This document shows, one piece after another, positions 23,986 through 33,298 of a stretch of 64,000 nucleotides of DNA. The notes beneath the pieces were generated by a model that was given only the letters and a program-made list of their open reading frames with translations, ran no database searches and was not told the DNA's origin. The translations under genes were made by a program, and so were the position numbers. This DNA is from Aigarchaeota archaeon (lineage in GTDB: Archaea; Thermoproteota; Nitrososphaeria_A; Caldarchaeales; Wolframiiraptoraceae), in assembly GCA_025059205.1 (NCBI GenBank), contig JANXDS010000001.1:140014-204013 (forward strand), given 5' to 3'. The stretch's first letter is position 1, and each line of letters opens with the position of its first letter.

Positions 23986-25019
23986 TATTGACCACCGCGT
24001 CTAATCCTTGGATCTACTATGGTTAGTATGATATCAATCACTAAATTTGTGATGATGTATATGATTCCTGCAACGAGCACGATTCCGACTATTCCATTTA
24101 AGTCCTTTCTAAGCATAGCCGTTATGCCAAATTTTGAGATACCCGGCCAGTTAAAGATCATTTCAACCATGAATGCGTTGGCGATCAGCGAAGCAACGTC
24201 TAAACCTATAACCGGTATCGTTGAAGATAATGACGGCCTTAAAGCGTATTTAAAGTAAACGTATCTATACGTTGGAAGACCGTGAGATAAGAATGTTATA
24301 ACGTAATCTTTGTTAATGTTCTCAACCATCGCTGATCTTAGAATACGTATCTCTTGTGCCATGGCTCCAAGCGCTAAAGCTAACGAAGGAAGGAATAGGT
24401 GCCATAAGGCATCTGCAAATGCTGTGAAGTTTCCAGTAATTAAAGCATCGACAGTCACTAATCCGGTGATCCTAGGAAGCCTTATGTCCGGTGATAACCT
24501 TTCGGTAGCCGGAAACCAGCCCAGGATGTAGCTGAAAATAAACTGTAGAATTAGCGCCCAGACAAAGGGCGGTATGCATATTCCGACGTAAGCAAAAACC
24601 CTTAATGCACCGTCTATTACCGAGCCCGGTTTGCTTCCGCTTATTGTGCCGAGAATTAGTGTGCCTGTTATTTGAATTATTGCTACGAACAACATGAGCT
24701 CTAACGTTGCTGGAAGGAAGTAAGCGATGTCTATCGACACCTCTCTAAACGAAGTAAGCGAGGTTCCCAGTTTTCCTTGGAAAAGGTTTACCAGCCAATA
24801 ATAGTATTGGACGTAAAGTGGTTTATCGAGATGAAGCATTTCCCTATACTTTTGAACGATTTCTTCGGGAGCCCTAGGACCAAGAGCCATTCTGGCAGGA
24901 TCCCCGGGCATTATTCTGGCAAGAGTAAATATTATTAGGGAGAGTCCTAACAGTGATATTAACGACAAAACTATTCTTTTAAGCGCTATGTTCTTTAATA
25001 CATTTGAATAGAGCTTCAT
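23985..25019 (-). CDS. oppB: Oligopeptide ABC transporter permease (OppB type)
   Basis: 344 residues, six predicted membrane helices, with the DppB/OppB N-terminal features: a helix at about 11-33, then RIMPGDPARMALGP and a long outer loop. The coupling loop includes LSHGLPTYRYVYFKYALRPS near 255. It starts about 70 bases downstream of the binding-protein gene in the same direction, so it is probably part of one transcript with it. Confidence 0.93.
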   Translation of the reverse strand: MKLYSNVLKNIALKRIVLSLISLLGLSLIIFTLARIMPGDPARMALGPRAPEEIVQKYREMLHLDKPLYVQYYYWLVNLFQGKLGTSLTSFREVSIDIAYFLPATLELMLFVAIIQITGTLILGTISGSKPGSVIDGALRVFAYVGICIPPFVWALILQFIFSYILGWFPATERLSPDIRLPRITGLVTVDALITGNFTAFADALWHLFLPSLALALGAMAQEIRILRSAMVENINKDYVITFLSHGLPTYRYVYFKYALRPSLSSTIPVIGLDVASLIANAFMVEMIFNWPGISKFGITAMLRKDLNGIVGIVLVAGIIYIITNLVIDIILTIVDPRIRRGGQ

Positions 25020-25088
25020 TTTTTCGTAAGTTATTAAAAGTGTTATTATTTAAATTCTTTTGCGAAAAATAAAAAATAAAAAGGATTT

Positions 25089-26774
25089 TTATGGTTTTCT
25101 CTCTGGGTATACGTTCATCTTCCAGTATTCTGTGTCCCAGCCGAAGACTCCTATAAGTCCCACTTCTGCAGATGGCCACTCTATGTATTTACTCTGGTAT
25201 GCCTTAAACCCTACGTAATCTCCGGCAAATATCGATGGATATAGGTAGAATATGTAGTGCTGCAACTCCGCTGACTTCTCGAGTCTCTCTTTCTCGTCAA
25301 TGATGCTTAAAACTTCCTCTATCCTTTTATCGAGTTCAGGTAAATCAAACCATTCGTTCTGATTCACCGTACCATGAGATGCTGAGTGCCATCGTAAATA
25401 CACCATGGATATGGCTTCTGGGTAATCAGCTGTTATCCACATAGGCTCTATATGGTTTGGAGTATCTGGGCGTGTCATAGCCTCCACAACCTTAAGCCAA
25501 GGTAACTTTACTACTCTAATCTTCAGACCTACCTTTTCTGCTGCATCGGCCAAAAGTAAGCCAACCCTATCTTCTCCCGGAACTTCAGCTCTCCAAGTCA
25601 ACGTTATTTCGTATTTATCCAATTCGCCCCAGTACTTGGACTTCTTCAACTCTTCTAACGCCTTATTGATATTGTATTCGACGGGCTCAGGGAATGATGT
25701 GAAGCCGATCATGTTTGAAGGCACGACACCTTTCGCTTCCCTATGTTGAGGTAGGATCTCAAGGAATGTCTTATAATCGAACAAGTAGAATAGCGCTTTT
25801 CTAACATGAACATCGTCCAATGGAGGCTTCCTGGTATTCATCATTAGGAAATACATGCCGTATAGAGGAAGTTTGGCTACATCTACTCCATCAATCTTAT
25901 CTAAGGCTTCGTATGCTTCCGGAGGAAGCCATACGGTCGAGATATCTAACTCCCTCTTTGCCATTAACGTGTGCGTAGTTGCAGGATCGATTATCGCGAC
26001 AACTTTCACGTTATCAGGAGCGCGTGGTGAAAACTTTCCCCACCAATTCTCATTCTTAGCGAGCATTACATGAGAACCTGGGACATATTCCGCGAGCATG
26101 TATGGCCCAGATCCTATGTCCATATGACCTTCCATAAGCCATTCTTTGCCGAAGTCTCCCCATTCTCCGTAAGGCCCTGGTTTTTTGATATGCTTCTTTA
26201 CCTCTTCACTGTCAACTACGTAAATGTAGCTGGCAAGGTATAGGAAGACACCACACGGTTTCTTAAGGCCTATATCGATTACGTACTTGTCTACGGCCTT
26301 TGTCTTGTCGAGATCTATCCACGGCACTAAAAGGTATCCCATACCTTCAGGCATCGTTACCATCCTCATTATACTGAATTCGACGTCCTTCGCCGTAAGC
26401 TCCCTGTTAGTATAATGGAACTTCACACCTTCTCTCAAATAGAATCTCCAAGTAACTTCATCCAGCCTCTCCCATTTCGTAGCTAGCCATGGAATAATCT
26501 TTACGGTTCCTTCTTTATACTCCATGCTAACCAACGTATCATAGACGTTATGTATGTAGGCTCTACCTGATTCATCGTGGGCTACGTGAGGATCCAAGTA
26601 GGGTAAGTTAGCAAAGGATACAACTATTAGTGATTTTACTGGAGTGGGTGTAGGTGTTGGCGTTGGTGTAGGTGTTGGCGTTGGTGGTGCGGCGAGATAC
26701 CACGCCGCTACAGCAATAACAGCTATGATGACCACGACTGCAATTATGGCCGCGACAACAGAACGCTTTACCAT
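25089..26774 (-). CDS. oppA: ABC transporter oligopeptide-binding protein (family 5 solute-binding protein)
   Basis: About 561 residues. An N-terminal hydrophobic anchor (residues 5-25) is followed by a threonine-proline repeat linker (about 30-44) and then the SBP family 5 fold (PYLDPHVAHDESGRAYIHNV, LATKWERLDEVTWRFYLREG). I chose ATG 26774 because AGGTGA lies six bases before it; the GTG at 26783 is part of that ribosome-binding site. The protein sits on the outer membrane face and hands peptides to OppBC. A TATA element AATTTATAAAC at about 26817-26827 gives a short leader. Confidence 0.93.
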   Translation of the reverse strand: MVKRSVVAAIIAVVVIIAVIAVAAWYLAAPPTPTPTPTPTPTPTPVKSLIVVSFANLPYLDPHVAHDESGRAYIHNVYDTLVSMEYKEGTVKIIPWLATKWERLDEVTWRFYLREGVKFHYTNRELTAKDVEFSIMRMVTMPEGMGYLLVPWIDLDKTKAVDKYVIDIGLKKPCGVFLYLASYIYVVDSEEVKKHIKKPGPYGEWGDFGKEWLMEGHMDIGSGPYMLAEYVPGSHVMLAKNENWWGKFSPRAPDNVKVVAIIDPATTHTLMAKRELDISTVWLPPEAYEALDKIDGVDVAKLPLYGMYFLMMNTRKPPLDDVHVRKALFYLFDYKTFLEILPQHREAKGVVPSNMIGFTSFPEPVEYNINKALEELKKSKYWGELDKYEITLTWRAEVPGEDRVGLLLADAAEKVGLKIRVVKLPWLKVVEAMTRPDTPNHIEPMWITADYPEAISMVYLRWHSASHGTVNQNEWFDLPELDKRIEEVLSIIDEKERLEKSAELQHYIFYLYPSIFAGDYVGFKAYQSKYIEWPSAEVGLIGVFGWDTEYWKMNVYPERKP

Positions 26775-26897
26775 TTTTTTCACCTGAAAGGTTTTATAGA
26801 CTTATACCGTCTTTATGTTTATAAATTTTTTGTATTAACTAAGTGTTTTAGATGGTGAACGTTTTTTGTAAAGCTAATTTTTAAGGGAAAGCAAAAA

Positions 26898-26909
26898 ATT
26901 TTAAATAGG
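26898..26909 (+). promoter_or_regulatory. TATA box of the first M29-like peptidase gene
   Basis: ATTTTAAATAGG is centred about 35 bases before ATG 26939, placing transcription start within a few bases of that codon. The opp TATA box lies on the other strand about 75 bases away, so this divergent pair has two separate promoters. Confidence 0.45.
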
Positions 26910-26938
26910 GTATAAAGATAAAAATTATTCGATGATAT

Positions 26939-27985
26939 ATGGTTGGAAGATACGAATATGAGTTAGGGAAGGCAGCTGATATTCTCGTTCGAGAACTTTT
27001 TAAGCTCAAGCCCGATGAAACGTTCATTATAACCGCGGACACCGAATCCGATCCAAGGGTCGTAGACGCAACAGCCAGGGCCGCACACTCCGTTGGAGCT
27101 AAACCAATGGTCATATGGTTGGCATCACCGTTAGGTGTCGGAAAAGCGGCCGATCCGATGCTACCCATAAAACCCCTGACGGCTGCGCTAAAAGAGGCCG
27201 ATGCATGGGTTGAATTTAACAACCAATGGTTGCTTTACTCTACGCCATGGGACATCGCCATGGAAGAGAACAAAAAGCTGAGGTATCTTTGCCTCGTCGG
27301 CATGGACGCAGACATGATGGTGCGGTGCATTGGAAGGGTTGACTTTCCTACTCTAAAGGAATTCCAGACAAAAGTAGTTGAGCTTACTAGAAAAGCCAAA
27401 AGGATGAGGATAACTACGCCGGCCGGAACCGACGTATCCTTTGAAAATGACCCGTCCAGGCCGATACTATTAGAGGTCGGTTACGCCGATACACCAGGAG
27501 CTCATTTCATGTCCGGTCAAATAGGTTGGTCCCCGATATTTGAAACGATCAACGGGATTATAGTGTTTGACGGTTCTCTCTCACCGCCACTAGGCTTGCT
27601 GAAAGAGCCCGTCAAGCTCCACGTGAGAGAGAGCAAGATTGTAAAGATAGAAGGAGGCAAAGAAGCGATCGAGTTTGAGGCATGGTTGAAGAGCTTTAAC
27701 GACCCGAATATGTTCTACATGGCGCACGTGTGTTATGGTTTTCATCCGAATGCAAAGCTAACCGGTGCAATACTCGAAGATGAAAGGGTTTGGGGATGCA
27801 CTGAGTGGGGAATCGGCAACGTAGGTCCTATGTTGGCACCACCAAAAGGCAGACCAGCAAAATCTCACACTGACGGAATATGTCTTAACTCTTCAGTATG
27901 GCTAGACGATGTTCAGCTACTCGACAAAGGTAAAGTAGTCCATCCCGAGCTCATAGAGCTGGCCAAGAAATTAGGTAAAGCATAA
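26939..27985 (+). CDS. M29-type aminopeptidase-like protein (first of two)
   Basis: 348 residues in the leucyl aminopeptidase (aminopeptidase T, M29) superfamily, which also includes the ring-cleaving dioxygenase NicX. A C-terminal HxD metal motif (SHTDG near residue 315) and a CTEWGIGNVGP segment near 290 are visible. The other M29 metal ligands are not obvious, so catalysis may differ. It is divergent from the oligopeptide importer and followed by a second relative, implying that it processes what the importer brings in. Confidence 0.72.
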   Translation: MVGRYEYELGKAADILVRELFKLKPDETFIITADTESDPRVVDATARAAHSVGAKPMVIWLASPLGVGKAADPMLPIKPLTAALKEADAWVEFNNQWLLYSTPWDIAMEENKKLRYLCLVGMDADMMVRCIGRVDFPTLKEFQTKVVELTRKAKRMRITTPAGTDVSFENDPSRPILLEVGYADTPGAHFMSGQIGWSPIFETINGIIVFDGSLSPPLGLLKEPVKLHVRESKIVKIEGGKEAIEFEAWLKSFNDPNMFYMAHVCYGFHPNAKLTGAILEDERVWGCTEWGIGNVGPMLAPPKGRPAKSHTDGICLNSSVWLDDVQLLDKGKVVHPELIELAKKLGKA

Positions 27986-27992
27986 ACCAAAA

Positions 27993-28010
27993 TTTTTAAT
28001 TCTTATTTTT
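27993..28010 (+). terminator. T-rich terminator between the two M29-like genes
   Basis: Three T-runs within 18 bases follow the stop of the first gene. The second gene begins soon after, with its own ribosome-binding site, so read-through is possible. Confidence 0.35.
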
Positions 28011-28028
28011 GTTTGTGTGGTGATATGT

Positions 28029-29069
28029 TTGATCGAAGTTGAGAAGATTGAGTTAGGCGTTGTTAACATGTTTAGAGTTAACATGGGAGTTAAGCCGGGC
28101 GAGAAGATACTGGTAGTTACAGATTTTCCAACGGCAGAAGAGTGGAGAACAAAACCGAGCAGTAAGCTTTTGGACGCGCTCAGAAGGTCAATTCTAGCTA
28201 AGATGGTGAGCGAGATCGCGACAAAGAACTTCCCCGAATGCACCGTTGAGTTTTTTGCATACCCGTCAGTCGGTAAACACGGAACCTATCCGGGAAGAGA
28301 TGTTGAAGAAAAGATGAAGGCTGCTGACGTCGTCGTCGCTATAACAACTTACTCGCTGACGCATACGGATGCGCGGGTAAACGCATGTAAAGCTGGTGCA
28401 AGGGTTGCAAGTATGCCGATGTTCTTACCTGAGATGTTTTATCCTGGTGGACCGATGGCTGCGGACTACCAGAAGATTGCCGAGGAAACAAAGAAGATCG
28501 CTAAGATGCTTAGCGAGGCAAAGAAAGTGAACATCAAAACGGAAACCGGCACAGACATAACGTTCAGCTTGGAAGGCAGAGAAGGAAAGGTAGACGCAGG
28601 TATGTTCAGAGAGAGGGGTTCATGGGGTAATTTACCTTCAGGGGAGGCCTACATAGCTCCAGTAGAGGGGACAGCCAATGGTAAAGTTGTAGTCGAAGCG
28701 GGATGGTACCCGGACCTAAAAGAAAACATGATTTTAACCTTTAAAAATGGTTACGTGATTGAAATTTCTGGTGGCGGTGAAGTAGGCAATAGGTTCCGTG
28801 ACCTTCTAGCCTTAGAAAAGAGCGAACAACCATACGTCTCAAGAAGAAATCTGGCCGAGCTTGGTATAGGAACGAACCCCTACGCAAAACGTCCGGACAA
28901 CGTGCTGGAGGCAGAAAAGATAAGGGGCACAGTTCACATAGCAATAGGCGATAACTCGCACATGGGCGGAAAGGTCGAGTCCGACATCCACGAAGATTTC
29001 ATAATACCGCGCCCGACATTAACGCTAGACGATAAACTTTTGATGAAAAACGGAGAATTACTAATCTAA
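28029..29069 (+). CDS. M29-type aminopeptidase-like protein (second of two)
   Basis: 346 residues from TTG 28029, which has GGTGA five bases upstream; in-frame GTG 28017 would give four more residues. The C-terminus carries the expected metal-site pattern: GDNSHMGG near residue 313 and SDIHEDF near 321, equivalent to the conserved His and HxD of M29 peptidases. It is only distantly similar to the gene before it. It probably acts in the cytoplasm on imported peptides or related amides. Confidence 0.75.
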   Translation: MIEVEKIELGVVNMFRVNMGVKPGEKILVVTDFPTAEEWRTKPSSKLLDALRRSILAKMVSEIATKNFPECTVEFFAYPSVGKHGTYPGRDVEEKMKAADVVVAITTYSLTHTDARVNACKAGARVASMPMFLPEMFYPGGPMAADYQKIAEETKKIAKMLSEAKKVNIKTETGTDITFSLEGREGKVDAGMFRERGSWGNLPSGEAYIAPVEGTANGKVVVEAGWYPDLKENMILTFKNGYVIEISGGGEVGNRFRDLLALEKSEQPYVSRRNLAELGIGTNPYAKRPDNVLEAEKIRGTVHIAIGDNSHMGGKVESDIHEDFIIPRPTLTLDDKLLMKNGELLI

Positions 29070-29080
29070 AACTAAAAAAG

Positions 29081-29094
29081 TTTATTTATTTTTT
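29081..29094 (+). terminator. T-run terminator between convergent genes
   Basis: TTTATTTATTTTTT lies 12 bases after the M29-like stop and runs to the end of the convergent RAM-domain gene. Confidence 0.4.
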
Positions 29095-29359
29095 AAACTT
29101 CTAAAATTTCACCGTTTCTTTTGTGTGTGTGAAGAACGATGGATGATGTAATAGCTTTTATGCCTTCTATTTTTAGTAAGTTTGTTTTTAAAACCTCCCT
29201 AAATTTTGAGATAGATTCCGTTGTCATTATCGCTATAACATCATAATCTCCACTGACCTCAAACACGTCGGTCACGTCATGTATGCTGTTTAATAGTTTG
29301 CAAACATTGTCGAGTTTGTTGGATTCCACGTAAATGTGAAGAATCACCGTGATCGTCAT
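29093..29359 (-). CDS. Stand-alone Lrp/AsnC ligand-binding (RAM) domain protein
   Basis: 88 residues covering only the RAM domain: ferredoxin-like strands and helices with the family core VFEVSGDYDVIAIM near 32-45 and a C-terminal SSIVLHTHK. It lacks the DNA-binding HTH of full Lrp proteins. Such small proteins bind amino acids and can form mixed oligomers with full-length Lrp members. It is divergent from an amino-acid permease gene, so a link to amino-acid uptake is plausible. Confidence 0.82.
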   Translation of the reverse strand: MTITVILHIYVESNKLDNVCKLLNSIHDVTDVFEVSGDYDVIAIMTTESISKFREVLKTNLLKIEGIKAITSSIVLHTHKRNGEILEV

Positions 29360-29399
29360 TTACGGTCAAAATCAAGCTGTAATATATCCTTATTAACAT

Positions 29400-29411
29400 T
29401 CTTTATAAATA
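29400..29411 (+). promoter_or_regulatory. TATA box of the amino-acid permease gene
   Basis: TCTTTATAAATA lies about 50 bases before TTG 29456. Transcription would begin near 29432, which rules out the longer in-frame starts at 29336 and beyond. Confidence 0.45.
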
Positions 29412-29455
29412 TCTTTATATTCATCCTATGTTTTCGAGACTTAGACTATTCGGAT

Positions 29456-31348
29456 TTGTCGGGAGAAAGAAGCAAAGCTATTACGTTAAAGAGAGATATC
29501 GGTTGGCTCGGGTCTTTTGCCATTGGTTATGGTGACGTAGGTGCGAATATATTCCTAGCTTTGGGTGTTGTATTCCTTTATGCAGCAGGTGCTGCACCGT
29601 TTGCCTTCTTGATTGCCGCCGTAGTCTACGTTCTCATTGGTCTGACGTACGCAGAGCTAAGTTCAGTGTATCCATATGCAGGAGGAAGCCAAGTCTTTGC
29701 CCTCAAAGGTTTCAACAGCTTACTCGGGTTTATGGCTGGTTGGGCGTTACTACTGGATTACTTGATCTGCGTATCGTTATTCTCTCTTGCAGCTGCTGGA
29801 TATCTTAAATTTCTCGTACCTGAGCTCTATGCAGTAAGTCTCAGAGGTCCGTTTAATCTAAACATATCTTCACTGGGTTTAGTAGCTGCGCTTCTAGTGT
29901 TATCCCTTTTATTTATTAACTACATTGGCATAAAATATTCTGCCAATTTCATAACTGCGCTAGTTGTGTTTGGTCTAATAGTTGAGACTATCATATTGTC
30001 GCTAGGTTTCGCATTAACGTTTAATCTAGAAACTTTGTTACACCAACTAAGCATTTTTGGAACACCTAATGTCTTACAAGAGGTGGAGTATTTCTTCTCC
30101 AACTCAATACAACTTAATAATTTTATCTATGGTATCACCGTGGCAATGGCCAGCTTTATTGGTATAGAGTCTATATCGCAAGCAGCAGAAGAAACGAGAA
30201 AACCGTACAGATGGATACCAAGAGCTACAAAACTTACCGTACTGGCAGTTCTTTTATCTGTACTTCTATTCGCGTTCTTGGCAGACGGCAGCGTGAGTTG
30301 GGAAACGATGGCAGCGTCCTACGAAAACTCCGTCGCAGTCTTAACTTCAAAATTTCCACTCATAGGTTCGTTTTTCTCGCTGATAGTCGCTATAACTGCC
30401 TTCATTCTCTGTTATGCTTCCGCTAATACGGGCATCATAGGTGTCTCGAGACTCACGGCCAGCATGGGTAAGTTTAGACTCATGCCTAGGTGGCTGTATC
30501 ATATACACCCGGTGTTTAGAACGCCCACAAGGACGCTACTCATTTTCGGTGGTATAGGCGCTATAATAGCGTTGGTAGGAGACATTCCCTTTGTGGTCAG
30601 CCTATACAACTTTGGCGGACTCCTAAGTTATACTATTCTAATGGCAAGTTTCATAAGACTTCGGATAATTGACCGTGATGTCTACCGTCCTTGGAAAGCA
30701 CCCTTAAACCTCAACCTCAAGATTAAGGATAAGGTTGTCGAACTGCCATTAATAGGGCTGATAGGACTGCCTGTAACATTTCTTTTATGGTTGCTTGTGA
30801 TAATCTTGCATCCGCATGGAAGGCTGTTTGGCTTTATTTGGATTACCATAGGACTGGCGTTGTATGCGTTCTACCGCAAATCTCACAAACTTCCGTTGAT
30901 AAGCGAAGAGGAAGGTTCATGGGTTATGCCATCATCCTATGTCATGGAGATAACGGTTTTAGTGGACCCGATGGAGGATTACGATGCAATCAAAAAGGCA
31001 GTACAACGCTCGTACGACAAAAGATATCGACTAAGACTCTTGAGCGTTATAAACCACATCGCGGAAAAAGAACCACATCTTAAGGAATTTCAGGTATCCG
31101 TGTTGAGCGACCTTGAAAAGTTAGCAAACGAACTCAGGAGAGAAGGGTACGATGTAACTTACGACGTGTTTGTTGGCAACCTCGAAGAAGCGATCAAACG
31201 AGAGATTTCTGTTTTTAATGTAGATTTCATAACGTACATAAAGCACTCTGTTAAAGAAACGTTGACGGGTAAACATCGTGAAGAAATCGTGAACAGACTG
31301 TCACAAGAATATCCTGGGCGAATTATGCTATTAAGAAGGATAGAGTAA
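29456..31348 (+). CDS. APC-superfamily amino-acid permease with C-terminal soluble domain
   Basis: About 630 residues from TTG 29456. The APC signature follows the start (LKRDIGWLGSFAIGYGDVGANIF), with about twelve membrane helices over residues 15-470, including YPYAGGSQVFALKG and GIESISQAAEETRKP. Residues about 480-630 are a soluble alpha/beta domain resembling a universal-stress-protein or similar regulatory fold (YVMEITVLVDP..., KAVQRSYDKRYRLRLLSV). Many archaeal permeases of this type carry such tails. Substrate is probably an amino acid. Confidence 0.83.
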   Translation: MSGERSKAITLKRDIGWLGSFAIGYGDVGANIFLALGVVFLYAAGAAPFAFLIAAVVYVLIGLTYAELSSVYPYAGGSQVFALKGFNSLLGFMAGWALLLDYLICVSLFSLAAAGYLKFLVPELYAVSLRGPFNLNISSLGLVAALLVLSLLFINYIGIKYSANFITALVVFGLIVETIILSLGFALTFNLETLLHQLSIFGTPNVLQEVEYFFSNSIQLNNFIYGITVAMASFIGIESISQAAEETRKPYRWIPRATKLTVLAVLLSVLLFAFLADGSVSWETMAASYENSVAVLTSKFPLIGSFFSLIVAITAFILCYASANTGIIGVSRLTASMGKFRLMPRWLYHIHPVFRTPTRTLLIFGGIGAIIALVGDIPFVVSLYNFGGLLSYTILMASFIRLRIIDRDVYRPWKAPLNLNLKIKDKVVELPLIGLIGLPVTFLLWLLVIILHPHGRLFGFIWITIGLALYAFYRKSHKLPLISEEEGSWVMPSSYVMEITVLVDPMEDYDAIKKAVQRSYDKRYRLRLLSVINHIAEKEPHLKEFQVSVLSDLEKLANELRREGYDVTYDVFVGNLEEAIKREISVFNVDFITYIKHSVKETLTGKHREEIVNRLSQEYPGRIMLLRRIE

Positions 31349-31762
31349 CAACTGGACAGGCTAGTAAGAGCACACTTTAGGCTCGAAGAAGAATCGCAGC
31401 CTGTGCTAAAATTGTCAATACGTGTATTAATCGTTGTTGATGGTCAGATCATCAGAAAAAGGACTTAAAGCGTTGTTGCAAAAATATTGAACAGAATAGG
31501 GGATGTGCCTCTATCCGAATGGACCAAGGCTATCAGAGAGCAAAAAGCACGACCAGGATGAAAGTTCATGGTAATGATAAACATAACAACCTTCGAGATA
31601 GCTATTTACGTGCTGTCTTTTACAATTACAGCAGGTGCGCAACATTGAGGTATTCGTGTTCTTTACGTTTAGAGCCCTCATATACCGGTTAAATGCAAGA
31701 ATTGATATACCTAACGAGCGAGGCCGGTACTGGTCGTGTTCATCGACCCGGCAAGCAACGCC
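31349..31762. other. Gene-free interval with fragmentary frames
   Basis: About 410 bases between the permease and a convergent regulator. Short frame pieces such as GDVPLSEWTKAIREQ (plus strand, near 31500-31545) look peptide-like but are soon broken by stops, so this may be a decayed gene. I see no tRNA, C/D box pair, CRISPR repeat or clear TATA-driven ORF here. Confidence 0.4.
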
Positions 31763-32125
31763 TCAATGATTATTTGCGTTTAATTTTCTTCTTTTATTTT
31801 TTAGCGTTTTGTACTCGTCCGATCTAATTGCTCTACATATCTCACAGACCATGTCATTTATGGACTCCTTTGAAGGATTGTTTTTCATTAGGGTGTTAGT
31901 TATGCGACTTATTAACTCACGAACAGTAGGATTCGTTCTCAATTTCCTTATCATTCTAGAACCGCGCTTCGCAGACAAGTACTGACTTATAGCTGATCTT
32001 GTAGTCCCAATAATCTTCGCTACCTCCGTTTGTGATAACGCATACTTCTTAATGAGCTCTTTAGCTATAAGCGCACGTATGGATGGCATCACATCGAGGA
32101 CAATTTTCTCGCACGGCGACCTCAA
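31763..32125 (-). CDS. Archaeal HTH transcriptional regulator (Cro/C1-type)
   Basis: 120 residues. The N-terminus PCEKIVLDVMPSIRALIAKEL is followed by an HTH (YALSQTEVAKIIGTTRSAISQYLSAKRG, residues about 29-56) and a CEIC pair near residue 95. This is the layout of a widespread archaeal regulator family (COG2522-like), in which the N-terminal Cys and the CxxC may bind metal. Its targets are unknown. It lies between the degenerate interval and the E1-like gene, in the same direction as the latter. Confidence 0.8.
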   Translation of the reverse strand: MRSPCEKIVLDVMPSIRALIAKELIKKYALSQTEVAKIIGTTRSAISQYLSAKRGSRMIRKLRTNPTVRELISRITNTLMKNNPSKESINDMVCEICRAIRSDEYKTLKNKRRKLNANNH

Positions 32126-32168
32126 TTTTAACTCTTCAGTTAATTAACTTAAGAAGATTAATATAAAT

Positions 32169-33251
32169 TTAGTCTTTAACTGGAGGTATGGCAAATTTTT
32201 CGACCAATTCTTCGTAGAGCTCCAAAACCGTCTCTACATCATAAATTCCAGAACCCGGCGCGACTTGGACTACAGTAACCCCATCTTTAAGGAAAGTTAT
32301 TGTGATGTCTTTCTTGTATTCGAACGTTATTCCTAACTTTGTCCTTTTCTTTGGAAGTATGCTGTGTTGTGAAAGTAGGCGCTCAACAGAATCCAAATCG
32401 ATCTTTGATGTGGTTGTTACCATGAATACGCCTCGACCGTCCCTTCCACAGACCCCGCTTACGACCTTCTCTTTAAGCGGCCTTAAGGCAACCTTGCCGC
32501 TTCCACATACAGGACAATCGGGCAACTTAGCGATATTGACAAAATCAAAGGACATCTTGTCAACGTCGATGTAAAGTAGGCGGTTTTTTAATAGCGGGTT
32601 CTTGTTAAGCAAAACCCTTATCGCTTCCGACAGCTGTGCACCGGATACCATGTCTATCAAAGGAGGGAAGACACCCACGGTAGCACATTTGGGAAGATCC
32701 TCGTCCTGAAGACCAGAATAAAAGCATTCGAGACAAGCCGTTTCGTTAGGTAAGATCGTGGAAACCACTCCAACGGTTTCTATTGCAGCAGCGAATATAT
32801 ACGGAATCTTAAGCTTCACGATCGCTCTATTTATTATGTACCGTGCTTCAACACTGTCAAGACCGTCGATTACTAAGTCAATACCTTCCAGCAAACTTTC
32901 AACGTTTTTTGAGGATATGTTAGCCGCTACGGCATCGACTTTCACGCCAGGATTTAAAGAGTTTATCCTTTCCTCTAAGACTTCGACCTTAGGCATGCCA
33001 ACAAAATCTTCCCCGTAAAACCTCTGCCTATGTAAATCCGATAAAGATACCACGTCTCTATCCACTATTCTAATGTAGCCTACGCCCATGGCCGCCAGCG
33101 TGATGGCAGCAGGCGAACCCAGCCCACCAGCTCCCATTATACAAACTCTGCTGGACCTCAGCTTCGTCTGACCAGCGTAACCGATATAATTGAGTACAAG
33201 TTGTCTCGAATATCTCTCCAACTCTTTATCGGTAAGTTCTTCTAACTTCAC
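32169..33251 (-). CDS. E1-like adenylyltransferase (ThiF/MoeB/UbaA family) with extra C-terminal domain
   Basis: 360 residues. The Rossmann ATP site is GAGGLGSPAA (41-50), followed by the RQRFYGEDFVG loop. A zinc site is formed by CLECF and CPVCG, and CATVGVFPPL near residue 190 holds the likely catalytic Cys. These enzymes adenylate the C-terminal Gly of ubiquitin-like sulfur carriers for tRNA thiolation or molybdopterin synthesis. Residues about 270-360 form an extra domain that is not a rhodanese. It is divergent from tusA and the desulfurase genes, fitting a sulfur-transfer role. Leaderless start at ATG 33251. Confidence 0.9.
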   Translation of the reverse strand: MKLEELTDKELERYSRQLVLNYIGYAGQTKLRSSRVCIMGAGGLGSPAAITLAAMGVGYIRIVDRDVVSLSDLHRQRFYGEDFVGMPKVEVLEERINSLNPGVKVDAVAANISSKNVESLLEGIDLVIDGLDSVEARYIINRAIVKLKIPYIFAAAIETVGVVSTILPNETACLECFYSGLQDEDLPKCATVGVFPPLIDMVSGAQLSEAIRVLLNKNPLLKNRLLYIDVDKMSFDFVNIAKLPDCPVCGSGKVALRPLKEKVVSGVCGRDGRGVFMVTTTSKIDLDSVERLLSQHSILPKKRTKLGITFEYKKDITITFLKDGVTVVQVAPGSGIYDVETVLELYEELVEKFAIPPVKD

Positions 33252-33271
33252 AGATGATGATAACGACGTTA

Positions 33272-33284
33272 ACTATATATAAAC
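33272..33284. promoter_or_regulatory. Shared palindromic TATA element between the E1-like and TusA genes
   Basis: ACTATATATAAAC contains an 8-bp self-complementary TATATATA. Its centre is about 27 bases from ATG 33251 (minus) and 22-28 bases from the ATG triplets at 33299-33307 (plus). Confidence 0.5.
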
Positions 33285-33298
33285 GCATCGCCAAATTA

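Noticed and set aside
26640-26692. Short tandem repeat in DNA near the start of the peptide-binding protein.
   Set aside because: It simply encodes a Thr-Pro linker between the membrane anchor and the binding domain; not a CRISPR or regulatory repeat.
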